Of a DNA stretch of 64,000 nt, positions 51,470 to 60,441 are shown in pieces. Position 1 is the first letter of the stretch. Each line of letters opens with the position of its first letter. The translations under genes and the position numbers were made by a program. The stretch is taken from assembly GCA_035998445.1 (NCBI GenBank), contig DASYHQ010000008.1:1-64000 (forward strand), written 5' to 3'. This stretch comes from Tepidisphaeraceae bacterium (GTDB taxonomy: Bacteria > Planctomycetota > Phycisphaerae > Tepidisphaerales > Tepidisphaeraceae). The notes below the pieces were generated by a model. The model had not been told where the DNA came from. It worked only from the letters and a program-made list of their open reading frames with translations, and searched no databases.

Positions 51470-52642
51470 ATGAAAGCAGTCACTTGGTGCGGTAAGTACG
51501 ACGTTCGCGTGAGCAACGTGCCCGACCCGAAAATCCTGAACCCGCGCGACGCGATCATCAAGGTCACCAGCACCTGCATCTGCGGGTCCGACCTTCACCT
51601 GTACGACGGTTACATCCCCGGCATGCAGGCCGGCGACATCATCGGGCACGAGTTCATGGGTGAGGTGGTCGAACTCGGGCACGGCGTGAACAAGGACAAG
51701 CTGAAGATCGGCGACCGCATCGTCGTGCCGTTCACCATCTGCTGCGGCTCGTGCTTCTTCTGCCACAACAACCTCTGGAGCTGCTGCGAGAACACCAACC
51801 CCAACGCCGTTGTGCCCGAACAGGTATACGGCAGCACGACCGCGGGCCTGTTCGGTTACAGCCATCTCACCGGTGGCTACGCCGGCGGGCAGGCCGAGTA
51901 CGTGCGCGTGCCGTATGCCGACGTCGCGCCCATGAAGGTGCCCGAAGGTTTGACCGACGATCAGGTCATCTTCCTGACCGACATCTTCCCCACCGGTTAC
52001 ATGGCGGCCGAGAACTGCAACATCAAGCCCGGCGATACCGTCGCCGTATGGGGTTGCGGCCCGGTGGCGCAGTTCGCGATCCGCAGCGCCCTCCTGCTGG
52101 GCGCCGAACAGGTCGTGGCGATGGACGACGTCCCCGAACGCCTCGAGATGGCCGCCCAGGGCGGCGCGACGACGATCAACATTCACGATGAGTACGTCTA
52201 CGAGCGCCTGCGCGACCTCACCGGTGGCCGCGGGCCCGACGCCTGCATCGACGCCGTCGGCATGGAGGCCCACGGCCTCACGGTCGACGCCTTCGTCGAC
52301 AAGGCCAAGGCCGCGCTCTACCTGGGCACCGACCGTACCCACGCCCTGCGTCAAGCGATCAACTGCTGCCGCGCCGGTGGCACCGTCTCGGTCCCAGGTG
52401 TGTACGGCGGCATGATGGACAAGTTCCCGATCGGCGCCTTCATGCAAAAGGGCCTGACGATGAAGACCGGTCAGACCCACGTGCCGGCCTACCTCGACCG
52501 CCTGATGGGCCACATCCAGCGCGGCGACATCGACCCCAGCTTCGTCGTCACCCACCGCCTGCCCCTGGACCAGGCCCCGCACGCCTACGAGATCTTCCAG
52601 AAGAAGGCGGACAACTGCATCAAGGTGGTGCTGAAGCCTTGA
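51470..52642 (+). CDS. Zinc-dependent alcohol dehydrogenase (formaldehyde dehydrogenase-like)
   Basis: 390 residues. Catalytic zinc ligands in [12 protein letters not shown] and [12 protein letters not shown]; structural zinc cysteines in [16 protein letters not shown]; Rossmann motif [20 protein letters not shown]. The long form with a [20 protein letters not shown] segment matches the glutathione-independent formaldehyde dehydrogenase-like MDR group. Substrate unknown. GGAG precedes the ATG. Confidence 0.9.
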   Translation: MKAVTWCGKYDVRVSNVPDPKILNPRDAIIKVTSTCICGSDLHLYDGYIPGMQAGDIIGHEFMGEVVELGHGVNKDKLKIGDRIVVPFTICCGSCFFCHNNLWSCCENTNPNAVVPEQVYGSTTAGLFGYSHLTGGYAGGQAEYVRVPYADVAPMKVPEGLTDDQVIFLTDIFPTGYMAAENCNIKPGDTVAVWGCGPVAQFAIRSALLLGAEQVVAMDDVPERLEMAAQGGATTINIHDEYVYERLRDLTGGRGPDACIDAVGMEAHGLTVDAFVDKAKAALYLGTDRTHALRQAINCCRAGGTVSVPGVYGGMMDKFPIGAFMQKGLTMKTGQTHVPAYLDRLMGHIQRGDIDPSFVVTHRLPLDQAPHAYEIFQKKADNCIKVVLKP

Positions 52643-52676
52643 AGATTAGCGGACAAAACCTGTCGTCTCGCGCACT

Positions 52677-52777
52677 TGTCATCCCGATGGGAGGCTTGCC
52701 GACCGGAGGGATCTCGACCCGCGGACGGTTCGCGAACGTGGGAGATCCCTCAGGTTGCCAAGCCCATCGGGATGACA
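52677..52777. repeat. Palindromic intergenic repeat
   Basis: Arms TGTCATCCCGATGGGAGGCT and (mirrored) AGCCCATCGGGATGACA enclose a second mirrored unit GGAGGGATCTC/GAGATCCCTC. It separates convergent genes and may work as a two-way terminator. Confidence 0.75.
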
Positions 52778-52812
52778 TTGCCTTGACCCGCTACAAAGGA
52801 AGTGAAATTGCT

Positions 52813-55023
52813 CTAGACGATGCGAATCGCCAAATCGTTGAACGTGAAGCCGGTCGCGGCCAGCGTGTCATCGATCGTCGCCGGGTCGTCCAGGCGACGC
52901 AGGCTGAGCCTCTGGCCCTGCTCGTTCGTCGCGGTTAGCGAGCCGATCTGATCGGCCGCCAGGCCGAACGCCTCGCCGCCGTTGGGGGTGACGACCGAGC
53001 CCAGGCGAATCGAGCGGAGCGTGCTGGCGGCGATGACCGAGTCGCCGAACGTCGATGGCGTCACGCGGTTCATCGTGCGGATGGCGACCGAGGTGATCGT
53101 CGCCCCGCCGGCCAAGTCGGGCAGCGTGTCGGGGAAGGCGTCGGAGCCGACCCGGCCGGCGTAGATCTGCGAGTCGCTCATCGCATGCACGAGAATGCTG
53201 CCGATGTTACCGGTGGTGTCGATGGTCGTGCCGGTCATCTGGTCGCGCACAGTCAGGCTGCGCAGGGCCGCCACCCGGCCGACGGGGGCGTAGGCGTCCA
53301 ACGTCGAATTCACCATCGAACCGGTGACGGTCATGACGCCGAATGACAGCGCAGAGAACGACGAATCATTGAAGGCGTTGCCGGTGATGTTGCCAATCGC
53401 GCCGGCGGCGGCCACGTTTAGTTGGGTCGCGGGCGCGCGGAACGTCACCCGTCCCACGGTTGGCCGGGCGCCGGCCGCGTCGCTGGCCCTGATCTCGGTG
53501 TCGTTCACCGCTCCGTACACCAGCACGCTGCCGATCGAACCGGCCGCGAGGGACGCGCCGCTCATCGTGTTGAACGTCGCCGAGCGCAGCGCGCCACCGA
53601 CCAGCACCTCGCCGGTCAGGTTGATGTTGCGCGCGCCAAGCGTCGACAGGCCGCCGGGGGCGTTAACGTCACCGACGTTCACGAACCCATCGCCGCGCGA
53701 TCCACTGATGACCAGGCGGGTGGCGCTCGTGCTGCCGGCGATGTCGATCGACTTCAGTTCGGCCGCCCCACCGGCGGTCAGGCGGGCGCGGCTGACGTCG
53801 TGGCTCTCCACGCCGGCGAACGTCACGGTCGCGACGCCCGGGCCGCTGAGGCTCATGCGGACGAGGGAGCCGTCGGTGTCGGTGTAGATGATCGATCGGT
53901 TGGCGGTCGCGCCCAGCTCGATCACGTTCGGGTTCCACACCTTGATCGTGCTGGTCGTCGCGTAGCCGTCGCCCTGGCCGTCGTTCAACACGATGCTGAC
54001 GACGCGGTCGGAGAAGGTGGCGTTCGCGTCGCTGTTGGCGTAGGTCAGCGTGCGCAGCACCTGCTGGTATTGCGCAACGGTCGCGTTGCCGCTGAGGGTG
54101 AGCGCGCCGATCGTCGCGTCGTAGCTAGCGGTGATCGGCGTGCCGCTGGTCGCGACGGCGAGCGATTCGGCGCCACCGTCGGCCAGGTTCGTCAGCGTGA
54201 CGACGCCACCGGCGAGCGAGCCGCTGTTGGTGTCGACGACGGTCAACCCCGCGTCCACGGCGGGCACGGTGGCGTCGGTGCCGACGATGAACTGCGTGTC
54301 GTAGCGCGCGCCGGCCACGTCGGGCCCGTTGGCGTCCACGTACGGGCGGTCGCCGGACGAGGTCGCGACGATCGTGCCGCTCAGCGTAAGCTTGGCGACG
54401 CTCGAATAGCGGTAGCTGATCTTCACCGGGATCGTCAGCACGGTCAGCCCGTCGACGACCGCCACGCTCGCGGCACCACCACTGTTGTTGACGCTGTTGT
54501 CGGCCAGATCTTCTGAGCCCTCCTGACCGACGATGTCGTAGTCGAGGCGTCCCGAGACGACGTGGACGTCGACGTTGCCGGTGGAAAACTTGCCGGCCGA
54601 GTCGATCGATACCGCGTTCGAGTCGATCACGAACGCCAGGTCGCGGACGGCGGCGTCACCGAGGTCGATGCCGAACGGACCATCGGCCTGCCCGCCGTAG
54701 TTGCCCGGGCCGCTGCCAGGGTCGTAATCGCGCGTGGAATTGCGCGCCCGCACGACCTCTCCGTTGGCGAGGTCGCCCGCGCTCACGTTGCCGTCGAGCA
54801 GGTCATCGTCGCCCAAGAACTCGATCGAGTCGCCGTCGAGGTCGACCGTGAACTGCCCCTCGTACGACGCGCGCAGCCCGTTACTGCCCTGGCCCTCAAG
54901 GTCCTCCCCAAGCGCCTCGGCCGACAGGCGGATGATGCTCTGGGCCGGGTCGACCTGGAACACCATCTGCGAAAACAGCGTGCGCGACTCGAGCGGTTCA
55001 ACGGAAATCGGGCGATACAGCAT
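52813..55023 (-). CDS. Planctomycete-type surface protein with VEPLESR signature
   Basis: 736 residues; start at MLYRPISVEPLESRTLFS with GGAG eight bases upstream. The VEPLESRTLFS opening matches the planctomycete LEPR-type N-terminal signature that marks exported proteins. The body is an acidic, Gly/Ala/Thr/Val-rich, Cys-free beta protein with cadherin- and haemagglutinin-like repeats (LSGNATVAQYQQVLRTLTYA, VSIVLNDGQGDGYATTSTI). Likely cell-surface or extracellular structural protein; ligand unknown. Confidence 0.82.
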   Translation of the reverse strand: MLYRPISVEPLESRTLFSQMVFQVDPAQSIIRLSAEALGEDLEGQGSNGLRASYEGQFTVDLDGDSIEFLGDDDLLDGNVSAGDLANGEVVRARNSTRDYDPGSGPGNYGGQADGPFGIDLGDAAVRDLAFVIDSNAVSIDSAGKFSTGNVDVHVVSGRLDYDIVGQEGSEDLADNSVNNSGGAASVAVVDGLTVLTIPVKISYRYSSVAKLTLSGTIVATSSGDRPYVDANGPDVAGARYDTQFIVGTDATVPAVDAGLTVVDTNSGSLAGGVVTLTNLADGGAESLAVATSGTPITASYDATIGALTLSGNATVAQYQQVLRTLTYANSDANATFSDRVVSIVLNDGQGDGYATTSTIKVWNPNVIELGATANRSIIYTDTDGSLVRMSLSGPGVATVTFAGVESHDVSRARLTAGGAAELKSIDIAGSTSATRLVISGSRGDGFVNVGDVNAPGGLSTLGARNINLTGEVLVGGALRSATFNTMSGASLAAGSIGSVLVYGAVNDTEIRASDAAGARPTVGRVTFRAPATQLNVAAAGAIGNITGNAFNDSSFSALSFGVMTVTGSMVNSTLDAYAPVGRVAALRSLTVRDQMTGTTIDTTGNIGSILVHAMSDSQIYAGRVGSDAFPDTLPDLAGGATITSVAIRTMNRVTPSTFGDSVIAASTLRSIRLGSVVTPNGGEAFGLAADQIGSLTATNEQGQRLSLRRLDDPATIDDTLAATGFTFNDLAIRIV

Positions 55024-55163
55024 GTTCAAGCTCTCCAAGGGGGCAAAACGCTAACAACGACTGTCGTGCGGCGCGATCGCTCATGCGATCACGCCACGTA
55101 AAGTAACGTGAGCAAATCCATTTGACGAATCGCTCGCGCCTGCCATGATGAGTTCGCAAACTC

Positions 55164-55946
55164 ATGCGTACGCAGGCGCCATCCAACTTATCGGCCATCG
55201 AGGTCATCCTTCAGGATGTGGAAAAGACGTTCCCGACCGGCGTGCAGGCCGTGTCACCGATCTCACTAACGGTGCCGCAGGGGCAGTTCCTGGCGATGCT
55301 CGGGCCGTCCGGTTGCGGCAAGTCGACGCTGCTGCGGATGATCGCGGGGTTGGAGTCGGCCACCGCGGGAACCTTGCAGGTCGGCAACACCGCGGACTCG
55401 CCCGGGGCGGGCGTGGCGTTCGTGTTTCAAGATGCCCACCTACTGCCCTGGCGAACCGTGCTGCAGAACGTCGTGCTGCCGTTGGAGTTGCGCCACGACG
55501 AGCGCGCAGAGCGCGTCGACCGGGCAATGGAACAGTTGGAGCGTGTCGGCCTTGCCGATGCCGCTATGCGATACCCTGCCCAATTGTCCGGCGGCATGCG
55601 CATGCGCGTGTCGCTGGCACGAGCAATGGTCACCCGGCCTCGACTGTTGCTGTTGGACGAACCGTTTGCGGCGCTCGATGAGATCACCCGGCAGAACCTT
55701 GACGAACAGCTGCGCTCGCTATGGCAATCGCAGCGGATGACCGTGCTGTTCGTAACGCATTCGATCATGGAAGCCGCGTATCTGGCCGAGCGCGCGATCG
55801 TGCTGTCGGCCAGACCGGGGCGCGTGGTACTCGATCACGAGATCGCGCTGCCCACCGATCGCCCCGGGGCCATTCGCGGTGAACCGGCGTTCGCCAAGCA
55901 GATGCGGGTGCTGTACGAGGCGTTGGAAGGTGGGACACGGCGATGA
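55164..55946 (+). CDS. ABC importer ATPase, ThiZ/SsuB-type
   Basis: 260 residues. Walker A GPSGCGKSTLLRMI, Q-loop FVFQDAHLLPWRTV, signature QLSGGMRMRVSLARA, Walker B LLLLDEPFAALDEI, H-loop FVTHSIMEA. The PWRTV loop is typical of the nitrate/sulfonate/taurine/HMP group. The stop overlaps the start of the permease gene by ATGA. Powers the importer encoded by the next two genes. Confidence 0.93.
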   Translation: MRTQAPSNLSAIEVILQDVEKTFPTGVQAVSPISLTVPQGQFLAMLGPSGCGKSTLLRMIAGLESATAGTLQVGNTADSPGAGVAFVFQDAHLLPWRTVLQNVVLPLELRHDERAERVDRAMEQLERVGLADAAMRYPAQLSGGMRMRVSLARAMVTRPRLLLLDEPFAALDEITRQNLDEQLRSLWQSQRMTVLFVTHSIMEAAYLAERAIVLSARPGRVVLDHEIALPTDRPGAIRGEPAFAKQMRVLYEALEGGTRR

Positions 55947-56710
55947 ATGCCTCCCATTGGCTCAACCAGGCGATGCTGCCGATCCTCCCCGCGATCTTGG
56001 TCGCGGGCGCATTGGAAGTGCTGGTGCGCTCCGGCGTGGTGCCGTCGTTCCTCGTGCCGGCGCCGAGCACCGTCGCGCGTACACTGGCGACCGCCGACGA
56101 CCTCTGGCGCGTCGCCGGTGAAACCGCGGTGGCCGCGGGACTGGGGTTCCTTGCCAGCGCGGTGATTGGTGTGATTCTGGCGGTGGGGTTGGCGTCGGCG
56201 CAGTGGGTCCAGCGGATGTTTTACCCGTACGCGGTCATCTTCCAGACCGTGCCGATCGTCGCGATCGCGCCGCTGCTGGTCATCTGGCTGGGCTTTGGGT
56301 TGGAGACGATCGTGGCGTCGGCGTTCATCGTGTCGGTCTTCCCGATCATCGCCAACACGCTCACCGGCCTGCGGTCGACCGACCCGGCGCTGCGCGATTT
56401 GTTCCAACTCTACGGCGCTCGCCCGATGGCTACCCTGCTGAAGCTTCGCCTGCCCGCGGCGCTGCCCGCGATGATGACCGGCCTGCGCGTGGCGGGCGGA
56501 CTGGCGGTGATCGGCGCGATCGTCGGGGAGTTCATAACCGGCTCGGGCATTGGCGGTGAGATCGTCGTCGCCCGGCAACAGCAGAAGATCGACCGCGTCT
56601 TCGCCGGCCTACTATTGGCGGCTGGGCTCGGTATCGCATTGTTCGGCCTGATTAACGCGATAAGCTATGGGCTGCTGCGCCACTGGCACGCGTCGGAGCG
56701 GAAGACCTAA
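55943..56710 (+). CDS. ABC importer permease, ThiX/SsuC-type
   Basis: 255 residues, six predicted helices, BPD_transp_1 family. The cytoplasmic coupling loop is ALRDLFQLYGARPMATLLKL, followed by RLPAALPAMMTGLRVAGG (EAA-like motif). Forms a homodimer with the ATPase of 55164. Coupled on both sides. Confidence 0.92.
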   Translation: MNASHWLNQAMLPILPAILVAGALEVLVRSGVVPSFLVPAPSTVARTLATADDLWRVAGETAVAAGLGFLASAVIGVILAVGLASAQWVQRMFYPYAVIFQTVPIVAIAPLLVIWLGFGLETIVASAFIVSVFPIIANTLTGLRSTDPALRDLFQLYGARPMATLLKLRLPAALPAMMTGLRVAGGLAVIGAIVGEFITGSGIGGEIVVARQQQKIDRVFAGLLLAAGLGIALFGLINAISYGLLRHWHASERKT

Positions 56711-56727
56711 GTCACGAGAGATATCGT

Positions 56728-57744
56728 ATGAAAATGTTCCCACTGTTCGCCATGCTGCTTGCGGTTGTTCCTCTGATCGGGTGTGAGCGAGAGGAACAGA
56801 AGATCGTCCCCGACGCCGCGGTGGTCGAGGGCGAGATGGCCGACGTCACGCTGCAATTGAACTGGAAGCCCGAACCGCAGTTCGGTGGGTTCTACGCCGC
56901 CCAACGGGCGGGCAGCTATCGGAAGCATGGGGTGGACGTGGCCATTCAGCCGGGCGGCGCCGGCGCCCCGACGGTGGACATGCTGGGCGCGGGTCGCGTG
57001 GAATTCGCAATCGTCAGCGCCGACGAGATCGTCCGCGCCCGCGCCAACGGCAACATGCTCGTGGCGCTGATGGCGGTCTACCAGATCAACCCGCAGGGCA
57101 TCATGACCCGCGCCTCGCGCGGCTTCGAGGACATCGGTGACGTCTTCAAGAACAGCGGCACCCTCGCGATGGAACGCGGCCTGCCCTACTCCGACTTCCT
57201 GAAGCAAAAGTACGGCTTCGACAAGCTCACGATCGTCCCCAGCCCGTTCGGCGACCTCTCGATGTACCGCACAAAGGAGGACTACGCGATGCAGGTCTTC
57301 GTCACCAGCGAACCACTGGCGGCCAAGAAGATCGGCATCGAGCCCAAAACGTTCCTGATCGCCGACGCCGGCTACAACCCGTACACGACGGTGCTGGCGA
57401 CGTCCGAGTCGTACCTGAAAGCCCAGCCGGCCGTGGTCGCTAGCATGGTGCAGGCGGTGCGGGAAGGCTGGACCGCCTACCTGGCCGACCCAATCGAGAC
57501 CAACAGCGACATGGGCAAGCTGAACCCCACCATGGACGCCGAAACCTTGGCTGCCAGCGCCGCGGCGCAGCTGGAACTGATCCAGACGGCCGAGACGAAG
57601 TCGAACGGTTTGGGCTCGATGACGCTGCAGCGCTGGCAAACCCTCGTGCAGCAGCTGAAGGAACTTGGCACCATCACCACCGATGTTGACCCCGCCAAGT
57701 GCTTCGTGACAACCGAGGAACTTCAGGGGATGGCCAAGAAGTAG
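56728..57744 (+). CDS. NMT1/THI5-like substrate-binding lipoprotein
   Basis: 338 residues; lipobox LIGC after a short signal. NMT1/THI5 pattern: VTLQLNWKPEPQFGGFYAAQ, PGGAGAPTVDMLGAGRVEFA and VSADEIVRARANG. Members bind pyrimidine thiamine precursors (ThiY), riboflavin (RibY) or sulfonates; the FGGFYAAQ motif fits the first two. Third gene of the importer operon. No thiamine or riboflavin riboswitch was recognised upstream. Confidence 0.88.
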   Translation: MKMFPLFAMLLAVVPLIGCEREEQKIVPDAAVVEGEMADVTLQLNWKPEPQFGGFYAAQRAGSYRKHGVDVAIQPGGAGAPTVDMLGAGRVEFAIVSADEIVRARANGNMLVALMAVYQINPQGIMTRASRGFEDIGDVFKNSGTLAMERGLPYSDFLKQKYGFDKLTIVPSPFGDLSMYRTKEDYAMQVFVTSEPLAAKKIGIEPKTFLIADAGYNPYTTVLATSESYLKAQPAVVASMVQAVREGWTAYLADPIETNSDMGKLNPTMDAETLAASAAAQLELIQTAETKSNGLGSMTLQRWQTLVQQLKELGTITTDVDPAKCFVTTEELQGMAKK

Positions 57745-57756
57745 AAGTTCAACCCA

Positions 57757-57811
57757 ATAGCCCCCGGTTTACCAGGGGGACAATCGCACCCCCCGGTAAA
57801 CCGAGGGCTAT
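57757..57811. repeat. Palindromic repeat between convergent genes
   Basis: Arms ATAGCCCCCGGTTTACCAGG and (mirrored) CCGGTAAACCGAGGGCTAT with small mismatches, loop about 15 bases. It lies 12 bases after each of the two convergent stop codons and is likely to act as a shared terminator. Confidence 0.75.
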
Positions 57812-57823
57812 ATCGGTCCAACC

Positions 57824-58546
57824 TCAAACCAGCGTCTTCTTCCGCTTCTCCCGGCGTACCGGGCGAGATTGGCGCTTCGACTCCGCGTGGCGTTGCGCCA
57901 AGGCGTGCAGTTCGATCAGTTCCTCTTCACTTACGTTGGCCAGTGATTCGACCTGTCCCAGCGCATGGGCCCAGTCTTCGCGCGATGGCGAGCCGGCCTT
58001 GCGGTGAGCCGGGTGAAGGGCCGCCGGGTATTGCCGCCAAGGGAACAGCGCGTTGAACGCCACCGCGATCAGCAGCATGACCGCGACGTTTACAGCGACC
58101 GGGGTCAGCAGGTACGTGTAGCCGATCGATCGCAGCGCCTCGCCCCCCAGCACCGCCGTCAGGGCGGTCGCGCCACCGGGCGGGTGGATGCACCGGCCGT
58201 AGTACATCGCCGTCACCGATAAGCCCACCGCCAGCGCGGCCGCCACGGGGGCGTTGGGAACGAACCGGGCACACGTCACCCCAATGGTCGCCGAGACCAA
58301 ATGCCCCATGACCAGCGGCCACGGCTGTGACAACGGCCCGTGCGGCGCCGCGAACAGCAGCACGGCCGACGCCCCCATCGAGGCTACCACCGGCATGACC
58401 GCCAGCGGCCCCAGCTGCCACTGCGTCAACAGCGCCACCGCCGCGATCGCAAGGAACGCGCCGAGGCCCGAGATCAGCTTTTCACGATGGTTGTTGGGGG
58501 TAAGCTCCAACCCCACGAGCGACATCAGACGGGTACGACGGTTCAT
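57824..58546 (-). CDS. HPP-family integral membrane protein
   Basis: 240 residues from MNRRTRLMSLVGLELTPNNH; the longer frame to 58621 is not needed. Four membrane helices and the name-giving HPP motif in GRCIHPPGGATALTAVLGGE. Some HPP proteins have been linked to nitrite transport; the general function is unknown. The C-terminal 70 residues are soluble and basic. Confidence 0.88.
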   Translation of the reverse strand: MNRRTRLMSLVGLELTPNNHREKLISGLGAFLAIAAVALLTQWQLGPLAVMPVVASMGASAVLLFAAPHGPLSQPWPLVMGHLVSATIGVTCARFVPNAPVAAALAVGLSVTAMYYGRCIHPPGGATALTAVLGGEALRSIGYTYLLTPVAVNVAVMLLIAVAFNALFPWRQYPAALHPAHRKAGSPSREDWAHALGQVESLANVSEEELIELHALAQRHAESKRQSRPVRREKRKKTLV

Positions 58547-58747
58547 GAGATCATGCTCCCCCAAACGATCGCGTGCGAACGCAGCGCGTCCGAATTCGCC
58601 GGCGGTTTCGCAGACGGACACGCTCGCGTTCCGCCAAACCGCAAGCGACCATCGATCGCGTAGCCGTGCGTCCGTCGCAAGCGCACCTCAAGTCCGGTGA
58701 CCCTTGCGGTCACCAAACCCAGCAGGTTCCCTGAGTAGAACCGACCC

Positions 58748-59158
58748 TTACCAGCCGCTGCGCGTCGGCCCGCTACCACCGCGCGGTGGACCGCTGCGGG
58801 GTGGGCCACTGCGAGGCGGTGGGCCACCGGGTCGGCGGAAGTTGCCCGATTGCGGGCGGTCGCCCCCGCGATCGCCACCTCGGCCACCACCGTAACCTCC
58901 TCCACCACCATAGCCACCCCCACCGCGTGGCGGTGGGCTGGTACGCTTCGGCATAGGGGTCGCGGCGCGGCGCTTGCCCGGGCTTAAGGGGGGAATTGGG
59001 AACTTGATCTCACCGGCCTTCTGAAGCTTCAGGCCGGTCTCCCACAGTTTCTTGAGGGCCGCATTGGCGTAGGGATTCTTCGCCAGACTGTCCGTAGCGG
59101 CACGGCGGCCTTCGTCAAACGCCTTGCGGCGACGGGCCAGGGACACACGAGAGGGCAT
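58748..59158 (-). CDS. RMF-like N-terminal domain with Gly/Arg-rich tail
   Basis: 136 residues from MPSRVSLARRRKAFDEGRRA. The N-terminus (KAFDEGRRAATDSLAKNPYA, then LKKLWETGL) follows the pattern G-x-x-A, C/NPY, W-x-x-G of ribosome modulation factor and CrpP-like proteins. The C-terminal half is low-complexity RGG/YGGG/PP(R), as in RNA-binding proteins. Ribosome or RNA association is a reasonable inference, not shown. Confidence 0.65.
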   Translation of the reverse strand: MPSRVSLARRRKAFDEGRRAATDSLAKNPYANAALKKLWETGLKLQKAGEIKFPIPPLSPGKRRAATPMPKRTSPPPRGGGGYGGGGGYGGGRGGDRGGDRPQSGNFRRPGGPPPRSGPPRSGPPRGGSGPTRSGW

Positions 59159-59260
59159 CGACAAACTCCACCCGCCCCTGCTCAACTTTCAACCCCTGCT
59201 TCTACACCCGGCGCCCGGGCCCATTCCGCCCGACCACCGGTAACCGTACTTAAATGTGAC

Positions 59261-59333
59261 TGAGCCGGGTGGGGATCGAACCCACGACCCACAGATTAAA
59301 AGTCTGTTGCTCTACCAACTGAGCTACCGGCTC
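59261..59333 (-). tRNA. tRNA-Lys (anticodon TTT)
   Basis: Complete cloverleaf on the minus strand: acceptor GAGCCGG/CCGGCTC, D arm TAGCTCAGTTGGTAGAGCA, anticodon stem CAGA/TCTG around CTTTTAA (TTT), T arm GTGGG-TTCGATC-CCCAC, discriminator A. CCA is not encoded. Confidence 0.97.
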
Positions 59334-59459
59334 GCACGCGCTCCAACGCCACGATCGCGAGGTCCGGAATCATAATCGCTTCGATAGCGTCACTCAAACT
59401 TTACGTGATGATTTATAGCCTAACAGGTATTTCGTCCGCGGTCGCCTATAATTCATCGC

Positions 59460-60254
59460 ATGCCGCTCGTCAGTGATCGCTGCATCTGCCTGCGCAAGGT
59501 CGAGTTCAGCGAGACCTCACAAATCCTCCACCTTTACACGCGCCGCCACGGCCTGCTGCGCGTGATCGCAAAGGGTGCGCACCGGCGGACCAAGGCTGGC
59601 GCCAGCAAGTTCGACGGGGGTGTCGACCTTTTGGACATCGGTGACGCCGTCTTCACCCACGACCTCGTCCGCGACCTGCAGACCCTGACCGAGTGGCATT
59701 TGGCCGACGGGCACCCCCAGTTGCGATCGAACCTGCGTGGCCTGCATTTGGCGATGTTCACCGGCGAACTGTGCGCTAACCTGTTCGAGGAACACGACCC
59801 CCACCCACCGCTGTTCGACCGGTTTCAGTCCGCATTGTCGGACTTCGGCACGCCGAAACAGGAAGAAACCTTCCTGGCGCTGCTCCTCGACCTTCTACGC
59901 GAAAGCGGTTATCTGCCGGAGCTTTCGAACTGCGTAGAGTGCGGCGCCGGCGGGGTCGATCGTGGGCCGGCGTTCATGTCGGCGTCGCGCGGGGGCCTGA
60001 TCTGCCGTAACTGCGAGGCCGCCACGCCCGACCGGGCGTCGCTGGACGTGCGCCTGCTGCGGTTGGCCCAGTCGATCCTCAAACTCCCCCGCACCAACGG
60101 CACCGCGTTGCGCCTGCCCCGTTTAACCCGCCACCAGACCGACCCGCTGAACCACATCCTGATCGACCACGTCGAGCATCAGCTTGGGCGTCGGTTCCGC
60201 ATGCCCCGGTACGTGCTGGGCCCGACCGTGCCCAGCGCGATTGTGGGTCGATAG
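59460..60254 (+). CDS. recO: DNA repair protein RecO
   Basis: 264 residues. N-terminal OB fold: VSDRCICLRKVEFSETSQIL, HLYTRRHGLLRVIAKGAHRR. A helical C-terminal domain contains the zinc-binding CVECGAG and CRNCEAA cysteine pairs. RecO loads RecA on SSB-coated DNA with RecR and RecF. Divergent from tRNA-Lys. Confidence 0.93.
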   Translation: MPLVSDRCICLRKVEFSETSQILHLYTRRHGLLRVIAKGAHRRTKAGASKFDGGVDLLDIGDAVFTHDLVRDLQTLTEWHLADGHPQLRSNLRGLHLAMFTGELCANLFEEHDPHPPLFDRFQSALSDFGTPKQEETFLALLLDLLRESGYLPELSNCVECGAGGVDRGPAFMSASRGGLICRNCEAATPDRASLDVRLLRLAQSILKLPRTNGTALRLPRLTRHQTDPLNHILIDHVEHQLGRRFRMPRYVLGPTVPSAIVGR

Positions 60255-60276
60255 CGCGAAACGGATGGTCCGAATG

Positions 60277-60369
60277 CCGTTTAGCCGCGAGCTTGCTCGC
60301 GATCGATCTGGAATCCATGGTCGCGCAGTTGATGAGAAACCCATCGCGAGCAAGCTCGCGGCTAAACGG
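60277..60369. repeat. Perfect 27-bp inverted repeat
   Basis: Arms at 60277-60303 and 60343-60369 are exact reverse complements over 27 bases; each contains the smaller palindrome CGCGAGCTTGCTCGCG. The spacer is 39 bases. It lies between recO and the sugar-binding protein gene. Confidence 0.9.
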
Positions 60370-60441
60370 TTAAGCAATCCACCCCTATGCGCCATGGGCA
60401 CCCCGCGGTAATAATGCCGCAAACCTTTGGGAGGCTTTGCC

